DNA from: Elmis aenea
Lineage: Eukaryota > Arthropoda > Insecta > Coleoptera > Elmidae
Reading direction: 5' to 3'
Length of the DNA stretch: 64,000 nt
NCBI GenBank assembly: GCA_947652605.1
Contig: OX393577.1
Coordinates: forward strand, 48,397,494-48,461,493
The notes beneath the pieces are model-generated. The model had not been told where the DNA came from, searched no databases, and saw only the letters and a list, made by a program, of their open reading frames with translations. A program made the position numbers and the translations under genes. Below, in pieces: positions 23,971 through 35,314 of the stretch; positions within the stretch are counted from its first letter, which is position 1; every line of letters starts with the position of its first letter.

Positions 23971-24932
23971 AAAACAAGGATAAAACCTTTTTAATCATGT
24001 TGTATGTACAAGTTATGAAGGTTTTATAATTTGCTGTTGTGATAAACATTATAAACATTTGAACAGTGGAGCTGTTATTGTAATTTATAATTTTTGAAAT
24101 ATTAACGAAAATAAATATATATTTACTCTCAAACCTATGCTTTAGGTTATTTTGAAGTTTCGGTAAAATATTTAAAAAGACGTTTAAGAAATTTTCAGTA
24201 GTATGTAAACAGCATTCATTTACGCTCGTTGGAATTTATTAAACTTTTGACGATAAGTTTAGTGCAATATCTAAAATATTGTTTTTAAAGCAAAAGAAGA
24301 TAATACAACGTTAACATTAAAATAAATATTTTGTATTCAGTGCCGTAGATCTACGAAAAACTGAATCATTCATTTACAGTAGGCCGACTCCTCTTGAAAG
24401 ACCGAGGGTGATATGCAGCGCTACTCTGCCGGTCTTTCATCAATACCACATTTCAAAATTAATAACCGCAAGAATCTCGATAAGTGTTTGTTTAAGCTAA
24501 GAGCTTTTCATAGCCGACCATGCTAAATGCAATTCAATCGCTCTCCCGCAATATCGTGGTATAATGCAGCTTCGAATTGCTCGTTACATGAGGATGAATT
24601 AAGCTGTAGTTGGTCGCGTGACTTTCACGTGCTCATTGTGCCGCAGATTAATTTGGCACATTTTCAATCAAACGTTAGTCTCATGTTTCCTGTTACATTG
24701 TGATTTCCAACACGGAAGCGGTTCTGAAATTCGATGGTGGCTGAAATACAATTCAAAATAAAAGTGTTTGGTGAAAACGTTATTTTAAAACAAACGAAAA
24801 CGTTTCAAAAAGCAGCACTATTATTGAAGTACAGCAGCTCTATTTACCGGGTCTCAATGTAACAGACTTCGATTTTGGCATTTTCTGTCTAAATTTAAAA
24901 AAGTTAAAATGCCTATCAATGTAGGTAGTATA
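23971..24932. other. Intergenic stretch with a GC-richer block
   Basis: No gene recognised. About 24350-24720 is non-repetitive and richer in G+C than its surroundings. It includes the hairpin at 24396-24438 and one CACGTG at 24626-24631. It could be a regulatory element or an unrecognised exon, but open frames are short. Confidence 0.35.
24396..24438. repeat. Short hairpin, 9-bp perfect stem
   Basis: GAAAGACCG (24396-24404) pairs with CGGTCTTTC (24430-24438) across a 25-base loop; flanking TT and AA could extend the stem. It lies in a GC-richer, non-repetitive block. Function unknown. Confidence 0.4.
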
Positions 24933-25829
24933 CAGGGTAGGCAAAAAGTATGAAAACGCTGCTCTAATGGCGTTAATACAAGTTTTACGAAAAAATGTTT
25001 TTTACAAAAAGTTTATGGCAAAGTGTTAGCTACATTTTGAACTTTTTTTTTGGCCAGCCGTGTGCAACTGACAGGCGATTGTCATGAATTTTCAAATGGC
25101 AACCATTTAAAAAAAATTTAATTGATAGATTTTTTTCAGTCATTTAATGTTTTTTAAGTGTTGCATTGGAATTGTTTTCAGAAAAATGTTTAGGAAATAT
25201 GAGGTTTAAAATTAATTATTATTTTTCACAAAATCGTTTTATTCAACCAAACAAAACACGATCGCTGTAGTAATTGACAGTTTATGACTTGTCTAATTGA
25301 ATATGATTATTGTTCTACAAAAACAAATTTTTTTTGTGAGCATTAAATTAAAAATGGATCTTTAATCGGATTGTTTTGTGAAAATGTATTCAACGCGTTT
25401 CAATTTAGTACTCACAAAATAATAATTTGTTATCGTTAAATACCAAAACTTATTTAGACAAGTTATAAACTGTCATTTACTACAGCGATCGTGTTTTGTT
25501 TGGTTGAATAAAACGATTTTGTGAAAAATATTAATTAATTTTAAACCTCATATTTTCTAAACATTTTTCTATGGAACACACAGAAAACTTTAAATGGCTA
25601 AAAACAAAACAAAAATCGATATCAAATTGCAGTGAAAGAAAATATAGGTTGTAATTTTAAAAAATATGACGATCGTCTCTGAGTTGCACACGGTTGGCCG
25701 GAAAAAAATAATTAAAGAACATCAAAATGTAGCAAACAATTTGCCATACACTTTTTATATAAAACATGTTTTTATAAAACTGGTATTTACGCCGTTACAG
25801 CAGCGTTTCCGTACTTTTGGCCTATCCAT
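24933..25829. mobile_element. Foldback element, family 2 (897 bp)
   Basis: It follows TA and starts CAGGGTAGGCAAAAAGTATG. The right end, CGTACTTTTGGCCTATCCAT, is the decayed inverse. The arms pair almost to the centre: TGACAGTTTATGACTTGTC against GACAAGTTATAAACTGTCA, and ACACGATCGCTGTAGTAATT against its inverse near 25480. Another fragment of the family is at 27779-27945. Non-coding. Confidence 0.82.
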
Positions 25830-27778
25830 CATTTAATTTTGAGTTTGAAATAAACCGATATGAAGAAATTTCTTCTTTAAAAAACCATGTAAGTTCACCA
25901 ACCCAACACTGATCATGGTGTTTCCACAACTGAGAGAGCTTTTGTTCAACGCAATTTTTAACTATTCAGGAAAAAGTTCGAAAATTTTATTTCGCTCCAA
26001 AATTATAGGTGAGAAGATCTTTTGTTCTTGAAAATGATTGAAGCGTGTGAGCCTGATCGACGGTTGGTTACAAGAAACTGTTTCAAAATTTTATGGATGC
26101 TTATAACTCAATAACAAAGCAACATTATGTTTGTTACAATTATGGGCGTCGAGAGGCGTCGCTGGGATCGGAGAAAAAATTTACAGTTTTCAGTACCGTC
26201 CTTCTACGGATAATAAGCCCATTAAAAAAAGTTGGCTCCTATGAATCCCATGCACGGGGAATTAACTGACCAGTACATGGCTGGAATTGTAGAAATATTT
26301 TTTCTGTTTTGCAAATTTCTTTTTTTTTTTTACTGTTTTTATTATGTGCTTCATTGTTACACGCAACAGAACTGGTTAATTTTTGTAATTCTTGTAAATA
26401 CGATAGAAAAAGATGACAACATTTCAGCCTCACAACGTTTGTACGTAAATGATGCCAATTAAAAACGCTTTGGGGTATTTAACATAATCTCAAAATCCTA
26501 TCTAAACGAATACACACAAGATAAACAGATCGTACCCAAAGATGAAAAATCAAAAAGATCTGCCCTAACGGCCAACCTACTAAGTAGAACAATCGCACCA
26601 ACTAATCCACCTACCAACTATTAAATACTAAACAGCGAACGACGCCACGTGACCAGCTAATGAATAAGACACGTGGCACCTAATCTGCCTGATCTAGTTG
26701 CTGCTTGAAGACACGTGACTGCAACATAGGAGACAATTGACGATGTAACCTTAGAGCATCCTTCAATTCATAATACAAAACCAGTTACTTCCAAATCCAC
26801 TGGTCTTTTATATTTTGAATGCTATTTACAAATTGGTAAGGCAAATACAACTCAACAACTTGATCAAGTATGAAAACTAAAATGGTTTCCAAAACGTCTT
26901 CGAACTAACCTTTTTGGAATTAAGGAACGTTTAAAATTGTAAAAAAAAATATTATTGCCCTAACAAGTGAACACATAAAGATGTGTGCAGTGTACGGTTT
27001 ATATAGTGGCTGATGGGCTGATATCGATTATATATCCCTTGGTGTTGTAGTATCAGATTACTGCCTACGTCAAAAGCAAAGTCCTGTATCTGCAGACTAG
27101 CATACATTCGATTACAAGGCAATTTGAAACCGCAACGCGCTGATGTCTATACCTATTGAAAGACATAAAATAAAACAGTAGCTACACACTTAAGCCTGAA
27201 AGCTATAGCGACAATATCTACATTTGATTTATTAACCTTACTCTTTTGCTTGCCGCGAGTCTTCCCGTCTACAAAAGTATTAAATATAAATAAATAAACA
27301 ACTTAAACATTTTACAGAATAAAACGATAACCCATTTAGAACATTCCTGAGACATTTTCAGACTGCATTTACGTCAATTCCAACAGCTTTATTAGAGTCA
27401 TAGTACACTAGATAAAGAGCTAACACGATGATAAATTTCAACATTAATAACTAACTAGTAACTCACTGCATTACAACTCCACATTTTTCATAAACGTATA
27501 ATAATGTCGCTATTTATATTTGCAGCTTTCTCTAACATTGCACCGATAAATCTGATACGCAATGGGTTACAAATCAACGTGGTCCCAAAAATTAATCTTA
27601 AGTTGTTAAGTTTCCAGTACAGCAGGTCTCTTATTTAAAAATAACATTTTTTTAGAGGGATACTGCTCGTCAAATTCATTTCGTTTTTAAGCCTACATTC
27701 AGTTTGATTGTCGCACCCCTATAACTTGGTTATTGAAAATGGGCATTCTGTCAATTTGCTTCTGTTAGTGCGTACTTA
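25830..27778. other. Intergenic stretch
   Basis: No convincing gene. A 76-codon plus-strand frame (26232-26462) is rich in Phe/Tyr/Cys from AT-rich DNA and is not supported. A CACGTG cluster at 26646-26717 is listed separately. Confidence 0.4.
26646..26717. promoter_or_regulatory. Cluster of three CACGTG E-boxes
   Basis: CACGTG occurs at 26646-26651, 26670-26675 and 26712-26717: three palindromic E-boxes in 72 bp of otherwise AT-rich DNA. Such sites bind bHLH or bHLH-PAS/zipper factors (Myc/Max, Clock/Cycle class). The contexts GCCACGTGACC, GACACGTGGC and GACACGTGAC differ, so it is not a simple tandem repeat. Regulatory role inferred. Confidence 0.35.
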
Positions 27779-27945
27779 AGGCGTTTCAATTTAATGCTCA
27801 CAAAATAATGATTTTCCGTTGAAAAAAAAAAATAAAACACAATTAGACAAGTTATGAACTGTTAATTACTATAGGGATTGTGTTTTGTTTAGTCAAATCT
27901 CAAATACAATGATTTTGTGAAAAATAATAAATAATTTTTGAACTA
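27779..27945. repeat. Fragment of foldback family 2
   Basis: Matches about 25395-25550: CGTTTCAATTTAATGCTCAC, then GACAAGTTATGAACTG, then GATTGTGTTTTGTTTAG and TGATTTTGTGAAAAATAATA. Only the central-to-right part of the element is present. Confidence 0.65.
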
Positions 27946-28824
27946 ATTTTTTTTAAATTTTGCCATGTAGATATCAATTTTTTTTATGCACTATCGGATT
28001 TAAAATTCACTTCTCTTACCAAAATTAATTTCAAAAAAAAAATGGGCTTTCGCCAGTGTGACATTACATCATCGTAGAAAAAATACTTGAACGTCATTCG
28101 ACAGAGAATTTCCCACGATTTACAAAAATATAAGGTTTGTGGCGTTTGCTCTTAAAATAACAATGTTATGGAGGTGCGAAAGTCAAACTGATACACCCTG
28201 TATAATCAGCGCCAACCTAACCACAGGGCTAAATGGGTTAAAGCCCCGGGGCGCCAGCGTTTTGGGGCGGCAATTTTGCTTGCACTTACGCCGATGTTCA
28301 GTGTTTTTTTATTATCGAAGATTTGCTTTGTGCAGTTTTGGCAAATCTTAAAATAGATTCACAAAGTCATTGTAATTGTACCTGATTTTCAGCTAAATAA
28401 ATATATATTTTTTTAAATAAGTGTTATACAGCAAATCCCATGTAGTAATATTTATTTATAAACGAATCAAAACTCCATTTTTATTAACGAAATAATATAG
28501 ACGCATTGTTTGCTACTATCAATGTAGTAGTGTTTTATGTTCAACAACATCAAAGTTTTGTATTCGGGCTACGGCTACATCTAAAAAGTTAATTCAGATA
28601 TTTGATTTCCGTTTTCACTGTTTTATAAATTCGAGTAAATAATGGTTCATTCGTTTTTTGTAATTCGTTAAAAACCGAAAAATTACCTAAATAATGCGAA
28701 TCAAATCATAACTCCCTGTATTGTAAAATACAATTGAATCCAAATGATGAATTAGGATAAGCTATTTTTAGTACAGTTTATATCAAAGAAAAAAATATGC
28801 TGCCAAGGGAGGGTCACGATACGT
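27946..28824. other. Intergenic stretch with a transposon end
   Basis: No gene seen. ACACCCTGTATA near 28193 is a lone TA-type transposon end. The patch at 28215-28275 with GCCCCGGGGCGCC and GGGGCGGCAA recalls the ends of hAT-like elements such as 20143-20754, but no pair of ends is evident. Confidence 0.35.
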
Positions 28825-29469
28825 TGTCGCTAGAATTTAATTAAGGCTGTATTTATTGCATCAAGAACATCAAAAGCACATTTTTTCCAGAATTATGCGT
28901 GCCACTGGCTATTTCCTTCGGAAAAATAGGGGAAAAACTGAAAAGTTGGTATAAAAAGGTCGTTTTTGCAATCGCGTTCGTCATGGAAATGTCAGAGACA
29001 AAATCAAAATTTTTCTATTTACCAATGCGCGCATCCTTTGCAAATAAAATGGTGCATAGTTTTTGAAAAAATCTTTAATGGTTCCGGAGAAAAACGTCAA
29101 AAACGAAACCGTTGCATAAGCGCTATGATTTGAGAAGTTGTTGTATATCTGTATAACATAGGGAAAACAGTTTTTACAAGGGCCTCGTTTTTCGCGTTTT
29201 TCTCTAAAACAGTAAGATGGAATATTTTCAAAAACTTTGCACCATTTTAATTGCAAAGAAGGCGCCCATTGGTAAATAAAAAAATTTACATTTTGTCTCT
29301 GAAGGTTTCGTGGCCAACACGATCGCAAAAATTACTTTTATTATTCACCTTTTCAGTTTTTCCCCTATATTTCCGAAGAAAATGGCCAGTGGCACGTATA
29401 ACTCTGCAAAACATTTAGTTTTGATGTTCTTGATGCAATAAACCCAGACTTAATCAAATTCTAGCGACA
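28825..29469. mobile_element. Foldback element, family 3 (about 645 bp)
   Basis: Long inverted repeat. The left arm runs TGTCGCTAGAATTTAATTAA, TGCATCAAGAACATCAAAA, GTGCCACTGGCTATTTCCTT. The right arm is the inverse of the same (GGCCAGTGGCAC, TGATGTTCTTGATGCA, AATTCTAGCGACA). The arms pair to near the centre at about 29145. A minus-strand frame of 115 codons spanning it is an artefact of the palindrome. Confidence 0.8.
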
Positions 29470-29759
29470 TGGTGAGAAAAACATTATTATCTACAAAGCG
29501 CAGATCTCAAATTTGTATTGCTCACGGAGAGTGACCTACAGTCTGAACGCATACTTTCATATTCATATACCTACTCTATTAAGATGGGCGTCCGCAGAAA
29601 ATTCTCCAGGGGGGCAAAGCATAGAGATAAATTATAATTATATATAATTTTTACGATTTGTTCTTACAAGTACTTTCACATATTTCATTTTTACTCGATT
29701 CCAGGGGAGGGCAAGTGCCCCATTTGCCCCCCTTGCGGATGCCCATGGCAATACCGTAA

Positions 29760-30352
29760 TTAAAAAAACATAAATTATTATGACATTTAAATCTTAAATT
29801 ATTATGTTTTTTTTGAGTTTTATTTAATACAGCTAGTTTATTTATGAGATGCTTTGTTTTGTTTTTCAATGGCCGCTTTGATTAAACTTAATAAATACAA
29901 TAATATTGTAATAACTTAGGTACTTATATTTAAAAATAAACCTAACAATTCATAAATCAATGAAACGAGAAAAAATTATCTTTTTAATGGTGTCACAGCC
30001 AACTACAAACCATTTTAAAAATAAGAAAGTTGATGTTCAAATAACAAAAACGAATGAGGATGGGTAAAATTTATCAACAATTTTTAATTCATCTCTAAAA
30101 AATGTCCTAATAATGTAAAAAAAAATATTTTGAGTATGATTTTAAATAAGCAAGTTATAAACAAAAATCGAAAACGTCATTTTTTTGTTATTTATAAAAA
30201 TCGCAAAAATTATGAATTTTTTAAAAGATTTTTTGTTGTAAATTAGTTGCTTTTAAATTAGAGATCATTTTGACTCCGTTTAGCAATTCTGTATCTCTTA
30301 CCGTTTAAGAGATTTTCCCTGCTTTTCTCTATAACTGGGACACCCTGTACAA
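29760..30352. repeat. Dispersed repeat, family 4, partial, with TA-type end
   Basis: About 29795-30000 matches 47890-48110: ACAGCTAGTTTATTTATGAG, then AAACTTAATAAATACAATAA, then AATCAATGAAACGAGA. The segment ends GGGACACCCTG followed by TA (30351-30352 region), like other TA-flanked elements here. Left end not identified. Confidence 0.55.
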
Positions 30353-31527
30353 CTAAGAAAAATAATATTATTACTCATTTTAGTTCCTAAAGAAATGGCA
30401 AATTATCTTCAGTCAGGTCTTAAGTATGAATGGTCATTTAGAGCCAACATTTCCTGTCCATCACAATGCGGACCTAAACATACCCCAGACTATTATGTAG
30501 CCTGTCACCAGCTAGGGGCGACAAAAGCCAAATTTATTACTGTTATATTAGTATATAATAATAAAAAAATTTAATGAAAGACAGAAAACATTTATATTAT
30601 TTATGGATATCCTTTCGATTACAATTTTTTTTTAAAATTGCAACAAATCATTTAAGAAGCTCAATATGGCGTGGATGTAAAGATATTTTAAAGGTTCTTT
30701 ATTAATCTGAAAATTCAGGATTTCACCTATTAATTTTTATTTTTACGTCAAAATTATGTGATAAATGCTTGTATTATTTAAAGGACCTATTTGCTATACT
30801 ATATACTATAATATCTATATAACAATAATAAATTTATTTAAAAACTTGTTTCTTCGAAGGATATCTTGTCGAAATACAATAAGATTGCCACTGATGAAGA
30901 AACGACAGTCCTGAAACTGGTCTATCATTTCAACAAGAGATCCTTTGAAAAAATAAATGTAACTTTTATTTGAACTAGTGATACCAACTTTATATAAATG
31001 CAAAATTACTTTGACCGATAATTTTTGATTTTTAAATACTAAAAATGCTCAAGAACTGAGTTTTATAATACTGTTAGCGTACTTGTGTACACCTGTTCTA
31101 TTACTGTCACCTTTTTTCAGGTAGACAAAATTATTTTTGGCACCGCAGTCGGTTTCCCATGCCTAAACAAACCCGTTATACAGACAAATCAATGAATATT
31201 GCATGTAATTTGTTTGTAGGTGAATAATAGACGATGGTAAACGTTCCGTTCACAACAGTCAGGTAAATTTTATTGCATGGTACATCCTTAAAACTATTCC
31301 GTAAATGTAGTATGTTTTTTAAAACTGAAGAAAATACCATGTATAATCGTAAAAAAGTCTAACTTTGTATCATCAAATCTTACACTTTGAATAAAACGCA
31401 ACTTTTTAATTTTCATGATTATAGATAAGTACTGTTTATTCTTCGGATGACCAGATTGGGTTACTTATTGTCCTCCACAGCAGTTGCATATATCACACAG
31501 TATATGTTTTAAAAATATGTAACTGTA
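30353..31527. other. Intergenic stretch, nothing recognised
   Basis: AT-rich; no gene, RNA or clear repeat identified. Confidence 0.4.
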
Positions 31528-31603
31528 AAGAGTGGTCCAAAGTAGATGTGGTCACATGGGTATCTCGCTTAGAAAAAGAAACAGTTATTTTACCAAAAAC
31601 GTA

Positions 31604-32814
31604 CGAAGGCTTAGAAGGGCCACCGAAAATAATATTAAAAAGGTGAAATTTCACCTTTTATCTTGAAATTTCAATTTTCTAAAAAGGTGAAATTTCACCT
31701 TTTATCTTGAAATTTCAACTTTGTGAAAAGGTGAAATTTCACTTTTTATCTTGAAATTTCAACTTTGTAAAAAGGTGAAATTTCACCTTTTTTCTTGAAA
31801 TTTCAACTTTTCAAAAAAGTGAAATTTCACCTTTTTTCTTGAAATTTCAACTTTTTTAAGTGACGTAATTAAAGCACCTATCTCTTTAAGGAGATAAAAA
31901 CTAATATACAGGGTGAGGCATCACTCGTGACACCCCTACTTATTTTGTTATTATGACACCCCCACTTATTTTGTTATTGGAAAGAATTATCAAAAAAAGT
32001 TTCAAATAAAAGTTGTTTGATACAGTGTTTCCCAAAATGTTTTAATGTCAAATTTTTGTTTTCTATTACTTTTTAGGAGTTACGGCACCATATTGTTTTT
32101 TCTTTTTAATGGCACTATACATATTTTTTTATACGCTTTCAAAGACATTTTCTTTTTTTTTCAACGCACTAAAACTTTTTTAATTAATTTACATTAGTAG
32201 GCTTAAAAATAATACAAAATGGTAAAATATTTAAAAAAAAGTTAATTAGGTTACAACTGTAAACACAAAACTACTGTAATAAATTTTTTACCGTTTTGTA
32301 TTATTTTCAAAGCCTACTAATGTAAATTAATTAATACTGTACGCTTTTAAAACAAAATTGTTCTCTTGCGATCTTCTTAAACATTTTGTTATGTACCTAA
32401 GGGTTTAAAAGTTTTAGTGCGTTGAAAAGAGAAAAAAAGTCTTTCAAACCGTATAAAAAAATATGGATGGTGCCATTTAAAAAATTAATATATGGTGGCG
32501 TAACTCCTAAAAAAAACAAAAGAAAACAAAAATTTGACATGACAATATATTTTGGAAAATACTGTATCAAACTCTTATTAATTTTTATCTCCTAAAAGAG
32601 ATAGGTGCTTTAATTACGTCACCTAGAAAAGTTGAAATTTCAAGATAAAAGGTGATATTTCACCTTTTTACAAAGTTGAAATTTCAAGATAAAAGGTGAA
32701 ATTTCACCTTTTTACAAAGTTGAAATTTCACCTTTTCACAAAGTTGAAATTTCAAGATAAAAGGTGAAATTTCACCTTTTTAATATTATTTTCGGTGGCC
32801 CTTCTAAGCCTTCG
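31604..32814. mobile_element. Foldback element, family 5, with internal tandem array (1211 bp)
   Basis: Flanked by TA, with ends CGAAGGCTTAGAAGGGCCAC and its exact inverse. Next to each end is an array of a unit of about 44 bp, AAGGTGAAATTTCACCTTTT plus CTTGAAATTTCAACTTT: five units on the left, about three and a half on the right. The arms pair on through AATTAAAGCACCTATCTCTT to a centre near 32250. The left arm has an extra insertion of about 95 bp beginning TACAGGGTGAGGCATCACTC (31909). Non-coding; inserted into family 1. Confidence 0.85.
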
Positions 32815-32916
32815 TAAAAACGTGCTGTTTTTTTGAGAAAAAGATTCAAGCATTTCTTGTTTTCGAGTTATTACTAAAAAAGTTTTTTTTTGTTGCCATA
32901 TTTATAATGTGACATA

Positions 32917-33646
32917 CAGGGTTCTCGTTTTTCGAGGGCCACTATGTGGATCTCGTAAACGATAAGAGTTACGACTTTGGTTAAATTAGGGCAAAGTTGT
33001 ATATTCAGGTGCCTAATAATCTTAAAACTTATCTAGCTTTTTTTAGTTTTTGAAATGTAGGAGAAAAAGTAAAAAAATGGATTTTTGTTTTTTGCCCGTA
33101 ACTTTTTCATTTGATGTCGAATTTCATTTCTGTAAAAACTTTTTCGTGGCCACGTTTTGCAAGGAATCAAAATCCTCAATTAGATATTTCAAGAGACGTT
33201 TCGTTTTTTTTAAACCATCATCAGGTCATTTTTTTTTATGGACGCTTTGTCTGATTTTAACGCCAATTTGTAGAGCATTTTATTCTGAATTCGGCAATAT
33301 ATAACACTTGGCACTCGAAACCAATGTTGTTAAAAAAGGCTAAAAAAAATATTTTATTTTGAAAAATTCCCAATGGGCATGGTAAATAATTGTCTTTGTC
33401 CCTTTTTTCTTGGAAGCACGTAAGTAAACCACATGAAATTACTAATAATGAAATTTTATTAACGATTTATCACAAAACGAAAATAGTTGGGTATTTATTT
33501 ATTTATTGAAAGAAAAAAAAAAACAGCTATGCCATCCTTGTCGAACGAACGCATTGTTTACATTTTTAATGAGTTATGCCCTTTATCTGCGTTAATGGCT
33601 TTTAATAAGTAATGGGGATAGTGGCCCTCGAAGAGCGAGAACCCTG
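32917..33646. mobile_element. TA-flanked element, family 6, nested in family 1 (730 bp)
   Basis: The ends are CAGGGTTCTCGTTTTTCGAG on the left and the inverted CTCGAAGAGCGAGAACCCTG on the right, extending through GGGCCACTAT/ATAGTGGCCC. TA lies on both sides, and the host element reads on correctly when the insert is removed. The interior has no recognised protein; an 84-codon frame at 33050-33304 is Phe-rich and unsupported. Confidence 0.82.
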
Positions 33647-34135
33647 TATATCAGTTATTGTTGTAAATATCGAAAACATTTATGACGATTATTTTTAGCG
33701 TTTTGGGGTGTGGATTTTGGTATGCCCAGTTATGATAACTTTCAAATGAAACTCTCAATTACTCAATATAAAGTATTTATCTGTTGACATAATATCTATG
33801 AGAAAATTATTATTGTCAAAGTTTTTGCAAAAAGAAATGGCAAACATCAATTCATTTTAAATAATCGTTAAAATGTTGTACCGCGAGTTTTATAAGGTTT
33901 ACAGTTTATGTTAATTTTATTTTAACAACCTACCTTTTTGGTTTTGTTTAATTTTTAAAAAAATTTAAAGTTTTTTGTAACTTGCGTATCATTAAAATTA
34001 ACTAAATTAACCCTTATTTATTTGGATTAAGAAATAAATAACAAAAATTAAAAAGGTCATAGTCTACTACAGCTTCCATTTAAAATGTGTCATAACTTTT
34101 AAACAGCAAGTGTGAAAACATTTTTTAGTAAGGAC

Positions 34136-34221
34136 TAATGATTTTTTTAAAAAAATCACTTGATTTAAATCATGATTTAAATCGTGATTTAAATCAATTG
34201 ATTTAAATCTGCTCAACCCTG
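34136..34221. mobile_element. 86-bp hAT-like mini-insert rich in GATTTAAATC
   Basis: Identical 8-bp duplications GTAAGGAC flank it (34128-34135 and 34222-34229). The insert consists mostly of overlapping palindromes of the GATTTAAATC type and ends TGCTCAACCCTG. The right end has the CCCTG form typical of hAT-like elements; the left end (TAATGATTTT) has decayed or been deleted. Confidence 0.65.
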
Positions 34222-34269
34222 GTAAGGACCATCAAATTTTGCATAATTATATCTAAAATAGTTATTCAA

Positions 34270-34469
34270 TGACAGATGACGGCGTATGTACTGCATTACC
34301 GTCCCTCTCCTTAGCAACGACCGTAAAAGTTACTTTTCAGGCCGTTGCTAAGGGTAACGGCCTGAAAAGTAACTTTTAAGGCCGTTGCTAAGGATAGGGC
34401 CGGTAATGCAGTACTTTATGGTTGCTAACGCGTCCGTCAAACAGCTGTTTCTAGTACGATTGCACAAAA
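34270..34469. mobile_element. GC-rich hairpin element (relative of 19374-19504)
   Basis: Contains GTACTGCATTACCG and, inverted, CGGTAATGCAGTAC. Between them is a second inversion: AAAGTTACTTTTCAGGCCGT against ACGGCCTGAAAAGTAACTTT. The right part (GCCGTTGCTAAGGATAGGGC to GTACGATTGCACAAAA) is shared with 19374-19504. It lies between two halves of a family 1 copy, so it is an insertion. Confidence 0.7.
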
Positions 34470-35189
34470 ATAATCTTTATTGATTTTTACGGTATTTACA
34501 ACAATAACGGATATATGACACATTATAAATAAAACAATAAAAAATTTCAAAAACGGTTTTTGGACACTTGTGGACATAATAAAGTTCAATTTACGCAAGT
34601 CATGGCACACTCAATAAAGAAATATTCGACCAAAAATTATTTGAGCTTATAAAAATTACCCAAACTAGTGCAGTTTTATTCAAAATTGCTTCCTCTTTCC
34701 AAAAATGTAAAAATATACAAGTGTTCCATTTGAAATAACAAATTTATGGTCATTTGCGGTGAAACCGGAAGTGAAACAACAGTGTAGATATGTTCAAACA
34801 ATCAGGGCCGGCCCAAGGCATGATGCAAGTGATGCACAGCATCAGGGCGCCCCCTTAAGGGGGCGCCTTACAAGATTATTTCTTTAAATAAAATGTGTGC
34901 TGTTTTTAAAATTTTAAAATGTCAACCAAATTTAATGTCAAAATGAATTTTATTTTAAATAAGCTAGTATAAAAATAAATTTAAAACACGAGCCAGTATC
35001 GATGAGGCTAAATTTGAACCGCGCGCCAACACAGAACTCGGCTAATCAGAGAGTGGGCAAAGCTCTGTGACTTCAATTTAAATATAAGTGATATGAGAGG
35101 ACAAGGCTACGATAACGGCGCAAATATGACAGGTAAAAATAAAGGAGTTCAAAAGCATATTCAAAATTTAAATCCCAGCCCAGGGCTTT

Positions 35190-35281
35190 CTTTATTCCGT
35201 GCCTGCGCATTCATTGAATTTAGTTCTGAATGATGCCGCAAAAATGAATGTCGAAACAATTAGTTTTTTTTGGCTTTATTC
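35190..35281 (+). pseudogene. hAT transposase remnant, upstream piece
   Basis: A short + strand frame reads PAHSLNLVLNDAAKMN, the 'C-AHSLNLVLNDAAK' motif of hAT transposases of the ZMYM/DUF4371-containing group. It then continues toward an FF-hydrophobic segment, where the LINE entered. Everything N-terminal of this (zinc finger, first catalytic Asp) is absent. Confidence 0.8.
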
Positions 35282-35314
35282 TTCTTCTTCTTCTTCTCGT
35301 CTCCATCTGCCTTT

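Larger units (their letters stand above)
31528..33705. mobile_element. Family 1 element, copy E, split by two nested insertions
   Basis: The left end follows TA and reads AAGAGTGGTCC, then ATGGGTATCTCGCTTAGA. Family 1 sequence is interrupted at 31604-32814, resumes (CGAGTTATTACTAAAAAAGT, ATTTATAATGTGACA), is interrupted again at 32917-33646, and resumes as TATCAGTTATTGTTGTAAATATCG. Similarity becomes weak after about 33705. Each interruption sits at a TA and is itself an inverted-repeat element. Confidence 0.78.
33930..34560. mobile_element. Family 1 element, reverse-oriented partial copy with two insertions
   Basis: TTGTAACTTGCGTATCATTA, AAAAAGGTCATAGTCTAC and GTGTCATAACTTTTAAACAG match the centre of family 1 in the orientation of copy A. 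It is interrupted by an 86-bp insert (34136-34221) and a GC-rich hairpin element (about 34270-34469). It then continues ATAATCTTTATTGATTTT and ATATATGACACATTATAAAT before stopping. Confidence 0.7.

Noticed and set aside
28981..29328. 115-codon minus-strand frame
   Set aside because: Spans both arms of foldback family 3; no domain, and coding potential comes from the inverted repeat.
31640..31860. Possible CRISPR-like array of regularly spaced repeats
   Set aside because: Units are contiguous without unique spacers, mirrored in the other arm of a TA-flanked element, in an animal genome.
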